Assembly: GCF_022605725.1 (NCBI RefSeq)
Contig: NC_065548.1
Location: forward strand, 2,513,644-2,577,643
From: Anthonomus grandis grandis
Lineage: Eukaryota; Arthropoda; Insecta; Coleoptera; Curculionidae
Reading direction: 5' to 3'
DNA length: 64,000 nucleotides
Shown here piece after piece: positions 1-11,105 of this stretch. The notes under the pieces were generated by a model. The model saw nothing but the letters and a program-made list of their open reading frames with translations. It searched no databases and was not told the DNA's origin. The stretch's first letter is position 1. The number at the start of each line of letters is the position of its first letter. A program made the translations under genes and the position numbers.

Positions 1-515
1 TTCTTTTGCCTTTTTTTCTTTTTTATTGTAGAAAATAATCGTTTTTGTGGAACAACATTTTGAGAAGCAGATAATTCTTTTATATCCCTAAAAGTTTCTA
101 TAGTACTTTGTTTTGAAGTGGGCAATTGAAGTAAATTTTTAGCAGTCTGTATGTTACTGATAACTTGTTGAAAAATATTATCATGGTCAGAATCAAAATC
201 ATAACTGTGAACTAATGTTTGTAAATGCGATATTTCTTTTAAAACTCTATCTTTTTGATCACATCTACCAATTGTTTCACCATTAGTTGCTTTAAGAGAG
301 CTTAAGCACTGGTCCATTACACTAACTTCCTCCACCTCATTTATCACATCTACACCCTCATCCAGTATTGAATAGGGATGTAATAAATTAGTATTTACAT
401 TATTATTAACAGGGGTTTTTAAAACTAGAAAATGAATATGTTTACAAATCACAGTATTGATAAAATAATTTGGACATGTACAACTATATTGGTGAACACA
501 TATATCACTATTATT
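1..515 (-). CDS. MULE C-terminal part: SWIM zinc finger, continues past window edge
   Basis: Frame SDICVHQYSCTCPNYFINTV with ICKHIHFLVLK forms a SWIM finger (C at 474-482, CKH at 438-446). The frame then stays open for about 145 more codons to position 1, with a low-complexity acidic segment and a basic end (KKKKRQK). Its length argues that the 3' part decayed little. It is separated from the core by a frame change and an apparent deletion. SWIM fingers usually follow the MULE core and may bind DNA or protein. Confidence 0.7.
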
Positions 516-594
516 AGCCGATCTACAGTTTTATCTCTTAAATATTTAAGAGTTGCATGCAACCCTTTATCCAACCTTTTGACACATTTACCGT

Positions 595-1480
595 TTAGGT
601 AAAAATATTTAATAACTTTATGCATCTCTCTAGTCGCATATTAGTATTAATTCCACATTCTTGACCAAAATAATACGCCCATTTTTGATAGTTATTAGAG
701 TAATTCTTTTCAAAATATTCTCCAAAAATTTTAGTATGAGCATTTTCACGCATATTATTAATGGCAACCCGTAAATGTTCACAAAATGTATTTATACTGT
801 CAAAATCGGTAGTTTTTTGTAAATATTTGAAAGTTTTATAAACCCAAACCTTATCTTCTTTATTTGAAATTTTACTTAAATTTGTACGCCAGGCACGGTC
901 CACATGCCATGAACAATATAGTTGAAACCTAGATAAACCCATAACTTGAACCCAGCCATTATAAAATGTCCCTGTTATATCTGACATAAACATATTTGAT
1001 TTAATTGTACCAACTTTTTGTTTAATTTTGCTAAAGAATATGTTATTAATAAAGGTGTCTTTTTTATTACTAAACATAAAGGCAACAGGAAATCCCTCAT
1101 TAAACTCATCCACTATCATAAGGGTTGTTAATTCAAAATCGTAGTTATTAAGACCATGCGTGCTATCTGTTGCTATAATATTTTCACCAAATTGCTTAAG
1201 AAGTGATGCTTGCAAATCATTCATTATTATTAAGCAAAAGTATGAATTTACAAAATCCTTTAAAGCCTCTCCTTGGGGTTTATAAAATAACACAGGATTA
1301 TTTTGTAAAAACCTACACTCCTCCACCCAGATTTCTATACTAATAGCGTCATTCTTATGCTTTACCCCTTCCTTATTGTGAATGTTATATCTTCTTTTAA
1401 TATTGTCAACATCTTGCCTTGTTAGTAGATCAACCCTCTTTGTTTCACCACCTATTTTATTTCTTGTATCATCTAGGATC
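595..1480 (-). CDS. MULE exon 4: DDE transposase core
   Basis: Open from the acceptor at 1480 (ILDDTRNKIGGETKRVDLLT) to a stop at 595. It has an ATDSTHG motif (first catalytic D, near 1165) and MSDITGTFYNGW (second D, near 980), followed by a C-x-W-H motif (CSWHVDRAWR) typical of MULE cores. There is no ATG because this is an internal exon. The last residues (CIKLLNIFT) are out of frame: the next frame at 520-625 continues as MHKVIKYFYLNGKCVKRLDK, so a single-base loss lies near 621-632. Confidence 0.78.
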
Positions 1481-1654
1481 CTGAAAATTTAATTTTTTGA
1501 GTAACACTTATGGTTAATTCAAAGTTTATTAATATTGGAGGCCACAATAACATGCAATATAAGCTGATTTCTCATGCTATACGAGGCCAATGTTCAAGAC
1601 AAATTATTTTATTTTTAGTTTTAAATATAACAAATTCCGAGACAAATTCTTAAC

Positions 1655-1893
1655 ACCTGTATTTATTTTTTTAATTACCTTACTGTTGAGACTCCTTCTA
1701 TCCAAACTACTTATTTTTAAATGTTCAATTGCTGTAGAATGACCATAATGTGTTATAATTCGGTGAACCTGAAATTTTCCATCGCTTCTTTTTAATGTTA
1801 TTTTACTAATGCAATTATATTCCAACTTTGACAACCCTTGTGATTTAATATTTCGTTTTCTCTTTGTTACATCATTTATACTTTTTGATGTTC
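1655..1893 (-). CDS. MULE exon 3, basic block with HYGH motif
   Basis: Encodes TKRKRNIKSQGLSKLEYN, a stretch with CISKITLKRSDGKFQV and ITHYGHSTAIEHLKI, then a helical segment. The basic run could serve as a nuclear signal or DNA contact (inference). The 3' boundary is uncertain: several GT dinucleotides lie near 1660-1690, and the acceptor of the following exon is TTTTCAG at 1481-1487. A phase-2 donor is needed to reach the frame of the transposase core, and the best candidate (AATTT|GTCTCG) is weak. Confidence 0.6.
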
Positions 1894-1948
1894 CTATAAT
1901 AAACAATATCACATTAAACCAGGAACTTAAGGAACTAAAATATATTAC

Positions 1949-2065
1949 CACTTCTATTGCACACAAAATATTGTAATTCACAAGAAGGAGTTTTTTTCTT
2001 TCCAGCAAGAACAACATAATTACACAGCTCCCTTTCTTCCAAATCATGTTTCCATGATTGAAATT
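1949..2065 (-). CDS. MULE exon 2
   Basis: Begins after TTTCAG with FQSWKHDLEERELCNYVV and ends in ...QYFVCNRSG with donor G|GTAATA. The correct frame differs from the longest ORF here. Tryptophan and CNRSG residues look conserved. The next intron (1894-1948) is only 55 bp with GT...TATAG ends, typical of insect introns; reading through it would hit a TAG. The join gives SG-TSKSINDVTKRKR without a frame break. Confidence 0.7.
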
Positions 2066-2236
2066 CTGAAACATACATAATTATAATACTACAATAGCTT
2101 GAATTGCTGTTAAATAAAACCTTTTTGACAAAAACTACTTATTATTTTAATTCTTTATCTTTTTAGTTACATGTTTGTATTGACATTGAAGAAATATCTT
2201 ATTACTTAAAAGAAACCTTTGATTTATAGTTCATAC

Positions 2237-2528
2237 CTTCTAATGACTCAAACTCCAATTTTTCTTCTTCGATTTTCTGATCGTGTTCCTTTTGTAAATG
2301 ATTGCACAATTGCACATTCCTTGGGTAAGAACACTTACACATTAAGTATTTAAATTTAAAAACATTTTCATCGTAAGAATGTTCTTGTATTTGCTTGCCA
2401 TGGTTTTGGCGACAATGTTTATTTAAGTTAAACTGTGTGCTATATGACTTATCACAAAGTTTGCATATTACCGGCATTTTTAACACGATAAATACAAAAA
2501 AGTTCAACACGAAACGATTTAACCTCAT
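2237..2528 (-). CDS. MULE exon 1: C2H2 zinc fingers
   Basis: The exon encodes a finger CKLC...NLNKHCRQNH and a second, less canonical one, MCKCSY...LCNHLQKEH. An ATG at 2477 (MPVICKLC) fits a start directly before the first finger; an in-frame ATG at 2528 adds 17 hydrophobic residues and is less likely. The donor reads GAAG|GTATGA at 2237/2236. The intron (2066-2236, 171 bp) ends in TTTCAG. Joining completes codon GAA and continues as EFQSWKHDLEE, so the phase matches exactly. Probably sequence-specific DNA binding at the transposon ends. Confidence 0.75.
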
Positions 2529-3060
2529 TTTTAACCTTTACGAGACACGACACCATTGACACTTTTGACGGAATACATTTCGGAATTTAACGCCTCGTGT
2601 GTCAACAGTGTCATTGATCTATAAATTATCAACGCTGTCAAAGGATAGTTATGACGTTAATATATTTCGCATTTGCTTGCTACACAAGGCGGATCTTTAC
2701 CAAAATTGAATGTTTTATTCAAGAAACTCTCGAATTTGCATTTTTCCCGTATAGTGCTACTTGTTTGTAAAGGGTTTTATATGAAAAACATACATTTGGC
2801 AACGAGCCTGAAGGAGGAATGATGCAAGCACATTTGACAACGCCTAACAAGTTGTCAATATCATAGATCTGTCAGCTGTCGACGCTGTCAAAGGATATTT
2901 ATGTTTTCGTATTTTACCCAGTAGGACGAATTGTTTCATTAAACATTGGCTTATTTTAGTAAAAAAAACTCAAATTTTCAGGCACATTTTATTTTATGGA
3001 AACCCTCACTATGTATGGAACGAGTTTTACCATTAAATTCTTCTGAAACAAGCCGTATTT
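2529..3060. repeat. Noncoding, with a degenerate direct repeat
   Basis: No gene seen. Blocks at about 2600-2660 and 2845-2910 are related: both carry a TGTCAA...AT(C)ATAGATCT/GATCTATA part followed by ACGCTGTCAAAGGATA-TTATG. They sit roughly 245 bp apart in the same orientation, upstream of the MULE gene. They could be remnants of the element's end or promoter region. Confidence 0.4.
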
Positions 3061-3087
3061 CCAGGGCTTTCTCCCTAAGAATCTCTG

Positions 3088-3113
3088 ATAATAATAATAA
3101 TAATAATAATAAA
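3088..3113. repeat. (AAT)n microsatellite, tail of the LINE
   Basis: About nine AAT units. On the minus strand this is the (TTA)n run that ends the 3' UTR of the non-LTR element to its right, so it is probably the element's simple-repeat tail rather than an independent microsatellite. Confidence 0.7.
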
Positions 3114-3565
3114 TATTTTTTATTTGCATAGAAGAAACAAAAAAAATACAAGTTTACAAAATCTAGCAATAAATTTACGCAAATAAAAGGCCTACAAATT
3201 CAGAATTCTGCCATGGCAGATTCTGGTCTTTAACATTGTGGCCCCACACTTCATTAAAAAAAAATGGTTATTTCAGTAACGCTCATTAACAGTAACGCTT
3301 AACTAATAACTGATTAAATACAGCTTTTTCTTTAATCCTATACCTAATAAACCTACATAATACTACATAAGAGTTCTAAATTCTAAATTTGACAGTTTAA
3401 CATCAAGCAAAACAATACACACTGCAAATACCCAAAAAACAGATTAAATTTTTTGTTAAATAACAAAAAATAGAAAAATTATTGCAGACAATAAATAAAT
3501 AAATAAAATGATCCCAATACCAAAAATTGCAATAAATTACTTAAGAAAACAACCATTCAAAAAGT

Positions 3566-6193
3566 TTAAAAAAAACCCTGCTGATTCATTAGATTTACAA
3601 TCATCCTCCTACGAAAAGTATTACAAGAAATTAATAATTGGTCCGGATCCAAATTTAAAGAATTTATTTGATAAGCAAAATTGTAAGAAAATGATTGTTT
3701 AAATAAATGTGTTTTATGTCTCGGAATGAGAATAGTATTTCTTCTTAAATTTAAATGGTGTACATCACTTCTAAAAGTTATTTTTTGATAGAGATAGGGC
3801 GGACTACGATATATTAAAATTTTATAAAAAAATGTTAAAGAATGAGCAATTCTTCGATTAGGCATATTAAGCCATCCAAGTTCGTGAAGTTTATGGGAAA
3901 TGCGGTTTCTCCTACGAATGCCAAATATTAGTCGAATGCAAGAGTTTTGGAGCTTTTGCAGTCTACCCCTATCCTCATAATCAAGACACCAGCCATACAC
4001 TACATCACAGTAATTACATTGTGAAAGGACCAATGAATCACATAAAAGCTTCTTAATATCTTTACTTAAATAGTGTCTATGCAAATAAATTAATTTCAAA
4101 GCAAGATATGCCTTTTTAAGAATATTAGACACGTGATGTTTAAAACGAATATTATTATCTACTATAAGGCCCAAACTCTTACATTTGTCAACAACTGGAA
4201 TTTTTTCGTCCCCCAATTTAATGTTTATACCATTTAAAATATTATTTACATTAGTTCGATTACCTATGAACATTATAGATGACTTCGAAGGATTTAATTT
4301 TAATAAATGCTTTGAAGAAACATCACAAATAGCTTGTAAATCTTGATTAATTTTAAACTCAGCCATTTTAAAATCTCCTGGTAAAAATGAATAATATAAC
4401 TGCGTGTCGTCTGCGTAAAAATGATGGGCACAATGCTTTAATTGAAGATAAAATCTAGACGTGTAAATGATAAAAAACAAGGGTCCTAAAATACTACCCT
4501 GAGGCACACCACTTTCAACTTCCAAAGGATCAGATATGTCGTTATCTATTTTAACACGTTGAATCCTATTATTTAAATAAGAGGCAATTAAATTAATAGC
4601 AGCATCAGAAAGGCCAATATAATGAAACAAAGACTTTAAAATTGAGTGGCTAACGAAATCAAAAGCTTTAGTATAATCCAACAACACCAGAGCAGAAATC
4701 TTACCCTCATCTCTAGCCCGAATTACGTCATCAATAACGTCCGCCATAGCCGAAGTACAACTATAATTTGTTCTAAATCCAGATTGCTTAGGTGGTAAAA
4801 TATCATTTTTATTAAGAAAACTACGAATTTGAGAGTCTAGAATGCGTTCGAGAATTTTTGAAAACGTTGGTAAAATACTAATAGACCTAAATTGACTAAA
4901 ATCAGTTGGATTATGCACTTTCGGCAATGGCAACACAAAGGCTTCTTTCCAGCATTTGGGAAAGTAGTTTTTATTAATACACTCGTTAACAATATGTAAA
5001 ATAAATGGTATAATAAAAGGACAGCATAGTTGAATTAACGTAATATTAAGATTATCCACCCCGAATGCTTTAGACTTAATACGTAATATAATTGCAGAAA
5101 TAGTATTATAGTCAGTGGGATGAAAAGAAAACTTATTTAAGGTTGGTAATGCATTCTGATCATAAAAATTAATTAACTCATCACAATTATCAATATTTGT
5201 CACTCTTGTACTATCTATAAAATATGAATTAAAATTGTTGGTATTTACAAAAGATTTAGGAATTTGCTTCTGCTTTGATGGCAATATTTTTCTTAGTTCA
5301 CGCCACTTGTCCTTGTATGTACAATTCTCAAATTTATCACTATAAAAAGCCCTTTTTTCCGCTCTAATCGCTGTTGTTGTATAGTTTCTAAGCTGTTTGT
5401 AATAATTCCATTTAGCTGGCAGTTTAGTTGTTTTAAAATCCTTTAATGCCTTATTTCTTAATTTTTGCAATAGTTTAATATTATCCGTCAGCCACGGAGA
5501 ATCTTTTTTTTTTCGAACAACTATAGTTTTAATAGGAGCATGCTTGTCGAATAATTTGAGTAAATTATTGTTTAAAAAATGTATCTTATCATCTATGGAT
5601 TCGAATTCATATATTAAATGAAATGGAACAGCCTCCAAATCCTCTTGAAAGTTGTTTAGGTTTATATCTTTTAAGGATCTATAAGATACAACGTGCGGTT
5701 GTACAATAGACTCCGTCACATTAAATTCACAAAAAACGCCAAAATGGTCAGAAAATGTAGAGCTTATTATGCCAGATTTCAAAATGCCAACATGATTTGT
5801 AAAAATAAGATCTATAATTGAACTAGTGTTGGTCATACGAGTATGCTCGGTTATAAGTTGCTTCAAATCGAAAGTTTCACACAAAGAAATAAGCTGAGTT
5901 GCATGACTGTAATTTAATTTAGATATATCAATGTTAAAATCACCTAGACACGTTATATTATTAAAATTTGAAAAAATGTCAATTAGTGTTTCCTCTAAAG
6001 TTAAAAAAAAACTCTGAATATTTGAACTTGGAGGCCTATAGACTATGCCGAAAATGTATGGCTCCTTACTAATAAAAATTTTTACCCATAAACTTTCAAA
6101 AAAATCATGACTTTCAGATAAAATAATTTCATATGATAAACCATTCCGGACAGATACATGATAAGTTTTGATATGTATTTTAATCATATTCAA
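3566..6193 (-). CDS. ORF2 fragment: AP endonuclease (C-terminal part) and reverse transcriptase
   Basis: 875 codons with no stop. Endonuclease motifs: VYRPPSS (51-57), GDFNID (84-89), IDLIFT (127-132) and SDHFGVF (148-154). Reverse transcriptase: WKEAFVLPLPK (415-425), SISILPTFSKILERIL, LLDYTKAFD (504-512), SGVPQGSILGPLFF (561-574) and the catalytic YADD (593-596), then a thumb region ending in LMNQQGFF. The frame remains open upstream of the TTG at 6193, so that is not a natural start; the beginning of the endonuclease is absent. The protein would nick DNA and copy RNA by target-primed reverse transcription. This copy cannot be autonomous. Jockey versus CR1 cannot be settled by eye. Confidence 0.85.
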   Translation of the reverse strand: MNMIKIHIKTYHVSVRNGLSYEIILSESHDFFESLWVKIFISKEPYIFGIVYRPPSSNIQSFFLTLEETLIDIFSNFNNITCLGDFNIDISKLNYSHATQLISLCETFDLKQLITEHTRMTNTSSIIDLIFTNHVGILKSGIISSTFSDHFGVFCEFNVTESIVQPHVVSYRSLKDINLNNFQEDLEAVPFHLIYEFESIDDKIHFLNNNLLKLFDKHAPIKTIVVRKKKDSPWLTDNIKLLQKLRNKALKDFKTTKLPAKWNYYKQLRNYTTTAIRAEKRAFYSDKFENCTYKDKWRELRKILPSKQKQIPKSFVNTNNFNSYFIDSTRVTNIDNCDELINFYDQNALPTLNKFSFHPTDYNTISAIILRIKSKAFGVDNLNITLIQLCCPFIIPFILHIVNECINKNYFPKCWKEAFVLPLPKVHNPTDFSQFRSISILPTFSKILERILDSQIRSFLNKNDILPPKQSGFRTNYSCTSAMADVIDDVIRARDEGKISALVLLDYTKAFDFVSHSILKSLFHYIGLSDAAINLIASYLNNRIQRVKIDNDISDPLEVESGVPQGSILGPLFFIIYTSRFYLQLKHCAHHFYADDTQLYYSFLPGDFKMAEFKINQDLQAICDVSSKHLLKLNPSKSSIMFIGNRTNVNNILNGINIKLGDEKIPVVDKCKSLGLIVDNNIRFKHHVSNILKKAYLALKLIYLHRHYLSKDIKKLLCDSLVLSQCNYCDVVYGWCLDYEDRGRLQKLQNSCIRLIFGIRRRNRISHKLHELGWLNMPNRRIAHSLTFFYKILIYRSPPYLYQKITFRSDVHHLNLRRNTILIPRHKTHLFKQSFSYNFAYQINSLNLDPDQLLISCNTFRRRMIVNLMNQQGFF

Positions 6194-6240
6194 GACATTT
6201 ATTAAGTGAAAAAGTGGAACTAAGGGTAGAATTATGTATT

Positions 6241-7980
6241 ATATTATACACGTAACAACCCAATCATATAATGACCTCCTCCCGCGTACTTTACGAGACA
6301 ATAAAAGGAGCAGCAACTTAAAATCCTCCAGATGGAACCGCCGAGTGTGAAACGGATATAAAAAATTTATACCCCATAAAACGTTAACAAAGCTCGTTCG
6401 ATGCAAATATTAACTACTGAATGTAAACGATTTTCCGTTCGGTTACCACGTCTTCGCCTCTTTTATTTTATATGTTTTTTTTTTTTGAGTGCCGTATGAA
6501 ATGGAATTCCGACGAAATTACCGCGATAAAGACGGATTTTAGGTGTTATTTGGGGTATTTTCGATTTTGCTCAGGTATGTTTCGCGCTATCAGAACCGAA
6601 ATGAGACTGTTTTATGCCGCGTTTTTTTCTTCCAAGAATTTACCTTGAACATCATAGGTCATAATAAAACCATGCCTGGCGTTGAATGACATTCTAATGT
6701 CAGTTGTCATAAATACAGAGAGAGAGAAATGGACGTTTTGTCATCAATAATAGATGGCGCTACTACATGGGGTCATAACTTCTCATTAGCCTTGACGCTC
6801 TCAAGGGTGGTCCCATCTCGTTAGCATTTTTACCTTTAAATATTAATAATCGAGCAGCAGATGGGTGGGCAAAAAATTCCGCAGCCCATAAACACATTAA
6901 GTCATTAAACGGGATTTTTTTTTGCATATTAAACTCATGCATTATTCAGGAGGCACCCAGCAAGAAGAATGAGAACTTTTTGTGTCATATTGTGGGCATC
7001 ATCTCAGCAGAGTGCTGACGTCACTCAATGACATCAGCTGTCAAAAATTGACATATGTCACTTGCAGACAAAGTTGCCTTTACAGATAAGTTTCGCTCGA
7101 AGCAGGTAGGGCACTAAGCTCCTAAAATTGCACATAAACCAAATATTGCCGAAATATCTATAGGCCGGACAGTTTACGATCCGAAAGGGGGATCCGGGAG
7201 ATTTGATTGCTAATATCCCTGTTTATTGCGGCCATATAAATCTTTATTCGAGGGGGGGAGGTATAAGGAATGTTTGATGGAGAATTCGACGTTCTTGGCT
7301 ACAACTTTGTCTTATTACAGGGGAGAAATTTGGTATTTTGTGGCTGATAAAGTTTGTTTACATTTGGAAATGTCAACTGGGTGACACTGACAATGACGGT
7401 TAAATTTGTCAAATGTCAAAAACGTTAATCACCTCCCCATCCCGACGCACCAAAGAGAACATATGGACTGACTGAGACAAAAAAAATCAAATGAATAAGA
7501 GCTCCAGTTGCCAACTGTTAAGGTCAAAATCATTTGTAACGCCATCTATTGATAAATCCCTTATTATTATAGATTAAGAATGTGCGGATGGACTTAGACA
7601 AATGTTCCAAAACTCTCTTGTCTTTTAACTAAGGCGTAACTTCCTTTGATCGGGCTCATTATACGGCAATTGTGTTAAATTTATCGGTTTTATATAACCG
7701 ACAAGGACTGGGACACCTGCTGCGGCGGATTTGCAATGGTAATAAATCCGTTCCGATATACATAATATATTTAAAGAAAAAAACAAGTTGTATGTTAAGC
7801 GTATAAATTCCCTCGAGTTATGTACAATAATGAGGATATTATTGTTTTAAAACAGATCGATTACCATAAACACCTGCTCGGTAATTATTGAAAAAAGTTC
7901 TTACCTACACGCATCGCCATAAGAGAATATTAAAAAAAAAAAAAAAGGGTGCGGTTATTTTGTTATCGTTGGTTTGCGCT
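6241..7980. other. Noncoding, no gene recognised
   Basis: No long ORF or recognisable element. Base composition is more balanced than in the repeats. It contains scattered words such as TGACAGTTGTCA and TGTCAAATGTCAAAA (near 6700, 7040 and 7400) that are common in many insect intergenic repeats. Could be intergenic or intronic host sequence. Confidence 0.4.
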
Positions 7981-8280
7981 ATTTAAGTCACGTTCTCGAT
8001 GTTAGGACGTCGATGGAAAAAGTGTATTAAGAATATTAAAGACTGTCATTATGAAAAACCGGATAGGTATATTTTTTTTTAATTAAATATTAAATAATTT
8101 GTTTCTAAATGTTAGATAGAACGTCCAGGAATAATACACTGTTCTGACAAATAAATTTTTTATTGAAATTATGTTTTTTCTTTATGCTATAGGACGTCAA
8201 TGAAAGAAGTCTTATTATGTGAAAAACCAACCATTGCAGTCTTAACACACAGACAAAGAGTGTCTCTTTTATACAGGTTG
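7980..8280. repeat. Degenerate repeat family with GTTCTGACAAATAAA
   Basis: Three diverged copies of a unit reading roughly GTTAGGACGTCRATGRAAAAAGT..TTATGAAAAACC and ACTGTTCTGACAAATAAA. The same family recurs at 17.2-17.75 kb on the other side of the fold-back region (for example GACGTTCTGACAAATAAAC near 17411), so the two blocks bracket the whole inverted-repeat region. Confidence 0.55.
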
Positions 8281-8439
8281 TCAAATGTTTGGAAAAAAAA
8301 AACAGAATTTTATGTTGTCAGGAATTTCTTTTTCTCAGTGTTATAATGTCTATGGGATTTTTTTTTATCTAGTATCTACTATGATGATTTTTTCAATTGG
8401 AAAATTCTCCTACATTTTAATTTTTTTGGTATTATGTTT

Positions 8440-10030
8440 TAAATGTCCGGAATAAATGAGAAATTTAATAATTAATTTATTTTATAATTTTGTAGCCTCG
8501 AAACATGAATTTTAATTTTTTTTTGTATTTTAATTCAATTGCCTGATTTTTTTTGAACATTTTAACCCAAATGTATTGAAAATTTGTTGATTTTGGATGA
8601 TTTTTATTTTTTTCCAGGCATTTTTAGCCTGGAAATTTTTGATTTTTTGAGAAATAATTTAATTTTTTTTTTAAACTTTAACCCCAAATGCTTGAAGAAT
8701 TTTCAGCCTGGAAAAATATAAATGATGTAATTTTTTAGTATTTTCGTTCAAATGCCTGGAATAAGTAAGAGATTTGTCCCTATAAATGCCTGGAACAATG
8801 AAGGCATGTGAATGTTTTTAAATTTTTGCCCCAAATACCTAAAAAAAGTAAGAAATTTGATCATTTTACGGCGATTTGATGATTTTTTTCCAGGCATATT
8901 TTAAATTTTGTCTAAAAAATCTCAAAAAATGTGGAAAAATCAAATTTTCAGGCATTTCTGGAAACCGTTGATTAATATGGCAATTTTTACTGGAAAAAAT
9001 GCGAAATTTCATTATTTTGATCTTGTCCCTGGCAGAAATTTGATTATTCCTAAATTTTTTTACAGACATTTGTAGACTGGAAACATATAAATTTTTTTGG
9101 TATTTCAGTTCAAATGCCTGATGAAATGAAAAATTTGAATATTTTAAAAATTCTTCCAGGCATTTAGAGCCTGAAAAAATATGACTTTTGTCAGTTTCTT
9201 TAGTATTTCAGTTTAAGTGCCTGGTCTAAATGAGAGTTTTGATGATTTTGCATTTTTTGCTACAAATGCCTGAACGGAATAAAAAATGTCAATTTTTTTA
9301 GTAATTTAAATGCCTGGAAGAACTAAGGAATTTTATGATTTTTTGGAAATAAAAATGGGCAATAAAAAGAAGATTTTGGTTATTTTTTTTCAAACTTTCG
9401 CCCCAACTGCCTGGAAAAATAGATAAATTCATTATTCCTTAATTTGTACCTCATATTCCTAGAAGAAATAATAAATTTGATTATTTTCAAACTTCTTCCA
9501 GGCATTCGTAACCTGAAAAAACATGAATTTTCTTAATTTTTTAGTATTTTGATTCATAATTTACACCCTTTGCAAATTTACATTTTATCGCCAAATATCT
9601 ACAGGGTGATCCAGTTTAATCGTCATTAATTTTAATACGTGATAGAGAATTTAAAAAGAAATAGACTTTCATTTAAATATTCAAATTTCTTATTTTTTCC
9701 AGGCATTTAAATTAAATTACCAAAAACGTTCAGGCATTCGTAGCAAAAAATTCTAAACTTTCAAACTTGAATACTAAAAAATTGACATAAGTCATATTTT
9801 TTCAGGCTCTAAATGCCTGGCAGAATTTTTAAAATATTCAAATTTTTCAGTTCTTTCAGATATTTGAACCAAAATACTGAGAAAATTCATATTTTTCCCA
9901 TTCTACAAATGCCTGGAAAAAAATTTAAAAATTTCCACCAAGGACAATTTCGAAGTAATGAAATTTTGCATTTTTCTATTTATAATTTTTCTATTCATTT
10001 TACCCCAAATATCTGCAATATAAAATATAA
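8440..10030. repeat. Fold-back (inverted-repeat) unit 1 of the CCAGGCATTT array
   Basis: AT-rich DNA in which TTCCAGGCATTT or its complement appears every 50-110 bp. An arm at about 8.87-9.36 kb, a centre at 9.36-9.69 kb and the reverse complement of the arm at 9.69-10.03 kb give a palindromic unit. For example, GTGCCTGGTCTAAATGAGAG in the left arm corresponds to the CAGGCACT...AAACTTGAATACTAAAAA part of the right arm. The centre has a conserved block ending TATCTACAGGGTGATCCAG (near 9592-9614). ORFs here are chance frames. Confidence 0.75.
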
Positions 10031-10295
10031 TATAAAAAATATCATCAAGACAAACAGAAAGTTATGAAGATTCTCAAGCTTGGCAACGTTGCATCACTTT
10101 AATTATGTGTCAATGTAAACTAATTTTAATTAAGAGCTTGCATAAAGCACAATGAACCGTCATATAGTCAAACATTTCGAATGAAGTTTCGTTAATAAAG
10201 CTCGTACTCCATCCGACGTAATTAACTGATTCCATTTCATTATAAAAAAAAATAGAAAGTACAAAGATTCTTAAGGTTGGCTAGGTTTGATCTTA
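10031..10295. repeat. Stray copy of the 18-23 kb satellite between fold-back units
   Basis: This segment closely matches 22.99-23.25 kb in the same orientation, including AAGATTCTCAAGCTTGGCAA, GAGCTTGCATAAAGCACA, CAAACATTTCGAATGA and CCGACGTAATTAACTGATTC. It joins fold-back sequence on both sides. Confidence 0.8.
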
Positions 10296-10299
10296 TTAA

Positions 10300-11105
10300 T
10301 TCAAAATTTTTTCATCCTGGAAAAATATAAATGTTGTAATTTTTTTAATATTTTGATTCAAATGCTTGGAATAAGTAAGAGATTTGATGATTTGTCCCTA
10401 TAAATGTCCGGAACAATGAAGGAATGTGAATGTTATCAAATTTTTGCCCCAAATACCTGAATAAAGTAAGAAATTTGATCATTTTACTACGATTTGATGA
10501 ATTTTCTCCAGGCATATGGGCCTGGAATATTTTAAATTTTGCCTCAAAAATCTGAAAAAATGTGGAAAAATCAAATTTTCAGGCATTTCTGGAAACTGTT
10601 GATTAATTTGGCAATTTTTACTTCCCCTATCCCTGAAAAAATCCGAAATTTCATTATTTTGAAATTGTCCCTGGTAGAAATTACATTATTTTTTAATTTT
10701 TTTCCAGGCATTTGTAGAATGGAAAAATATGAATTTTCTTAGTATCTTGGTTCAAATGTCTAAAAGAACTGAAAAATTTGAATATTTTAAAAATTCTTCC
10801 AGGCATTTAGAGCCTGGAAAAACATGACTTTTGTCAGTTTTTTTAGTATTTCAGTTTAAGTGCCTGGTCTTAATGAAAGTTTTGATGATTTTGCATTTGT
10901 TGCTACAAATGCCTGAACGAAATAAAAAATTTCAATTTTTTTGGTAATTTAATTTAAATGCCTGGAAGAAATAAGGAATTTTATGATTTTTTGGAAATAA
11001 AAATAGGCAATAAAAATAAGATTTTGGCTATTTTCTTTGAAACTTTCGCCCCAACTGCCTGGAAAAATAGATAAATTCATTATTTCTTAATTTGTGCCTC
11101 ATGTT
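10300..11105. repeat. Fold-back unit 2, left arm and half of centre
   Basis: Near copy of 8.70-9.45 kb. The part 10797-10965 is the reverse complement of 13070-13200 with high identity, apart from about 48 bp (near 10872-10918) absent in the right arm. The centre begins near 10980 with the GCAATAAAAATAAGATTTTGG block and is cut by the insertion at 11106. Confidence 0.8.

Larger units (their letters stand above)
1..2528 (-). pseudogene. MULE-type transposase gene with C2H2 and SWIM zinc fingers, spliced, broken, 3' end off window
   Basis: Read on the minus strand, the pieces follow the order of an insect Mutator-like (MULE) transposase: C2H2 fingers (2202-2477), a conserved N-terminal block with HYGH (about 1730-1893), a DDE transposase core (595-1480) and a SWIM finger (CxCx7-CxH at 438-482) followed by an open frame to the window edge. 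Splice sites with matching phase join the first three exons: 2237/2065 and 1949/1893. Two lesions break it. A 1-nt frameshift lies near 621-632, just after 'NTNMRLER'. A second frame change near 510-520 appears to remove the residues usually found between the core and the SWIM finger. Family assignment rests on motif order, not on a search. Judged an old, degenerate autonomous element; no terminal inverted repeats were found. Confidence 0.8.
3088..6240 (-). mobile_element. 5'-truncated non-LTR retrotransposon, Jockey/CR1 group
   Basis: Minus-strand LINE copy: most of ORF2, a ~480-bp 3' UTR (3090-3565) and a terminal (TTA)n run in place of a long poly(A). The 5' limit is near 6160-6240, where similarity to the endonuclease domain stops inside the domain, so ORF1 and the start of ORF2 are missing. 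5' truncation is usual for target-primed reverse transcription. I could not define target-site duplications. The long unbroken frame suggests a fairly recent insertion. Confidence 0.8.
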
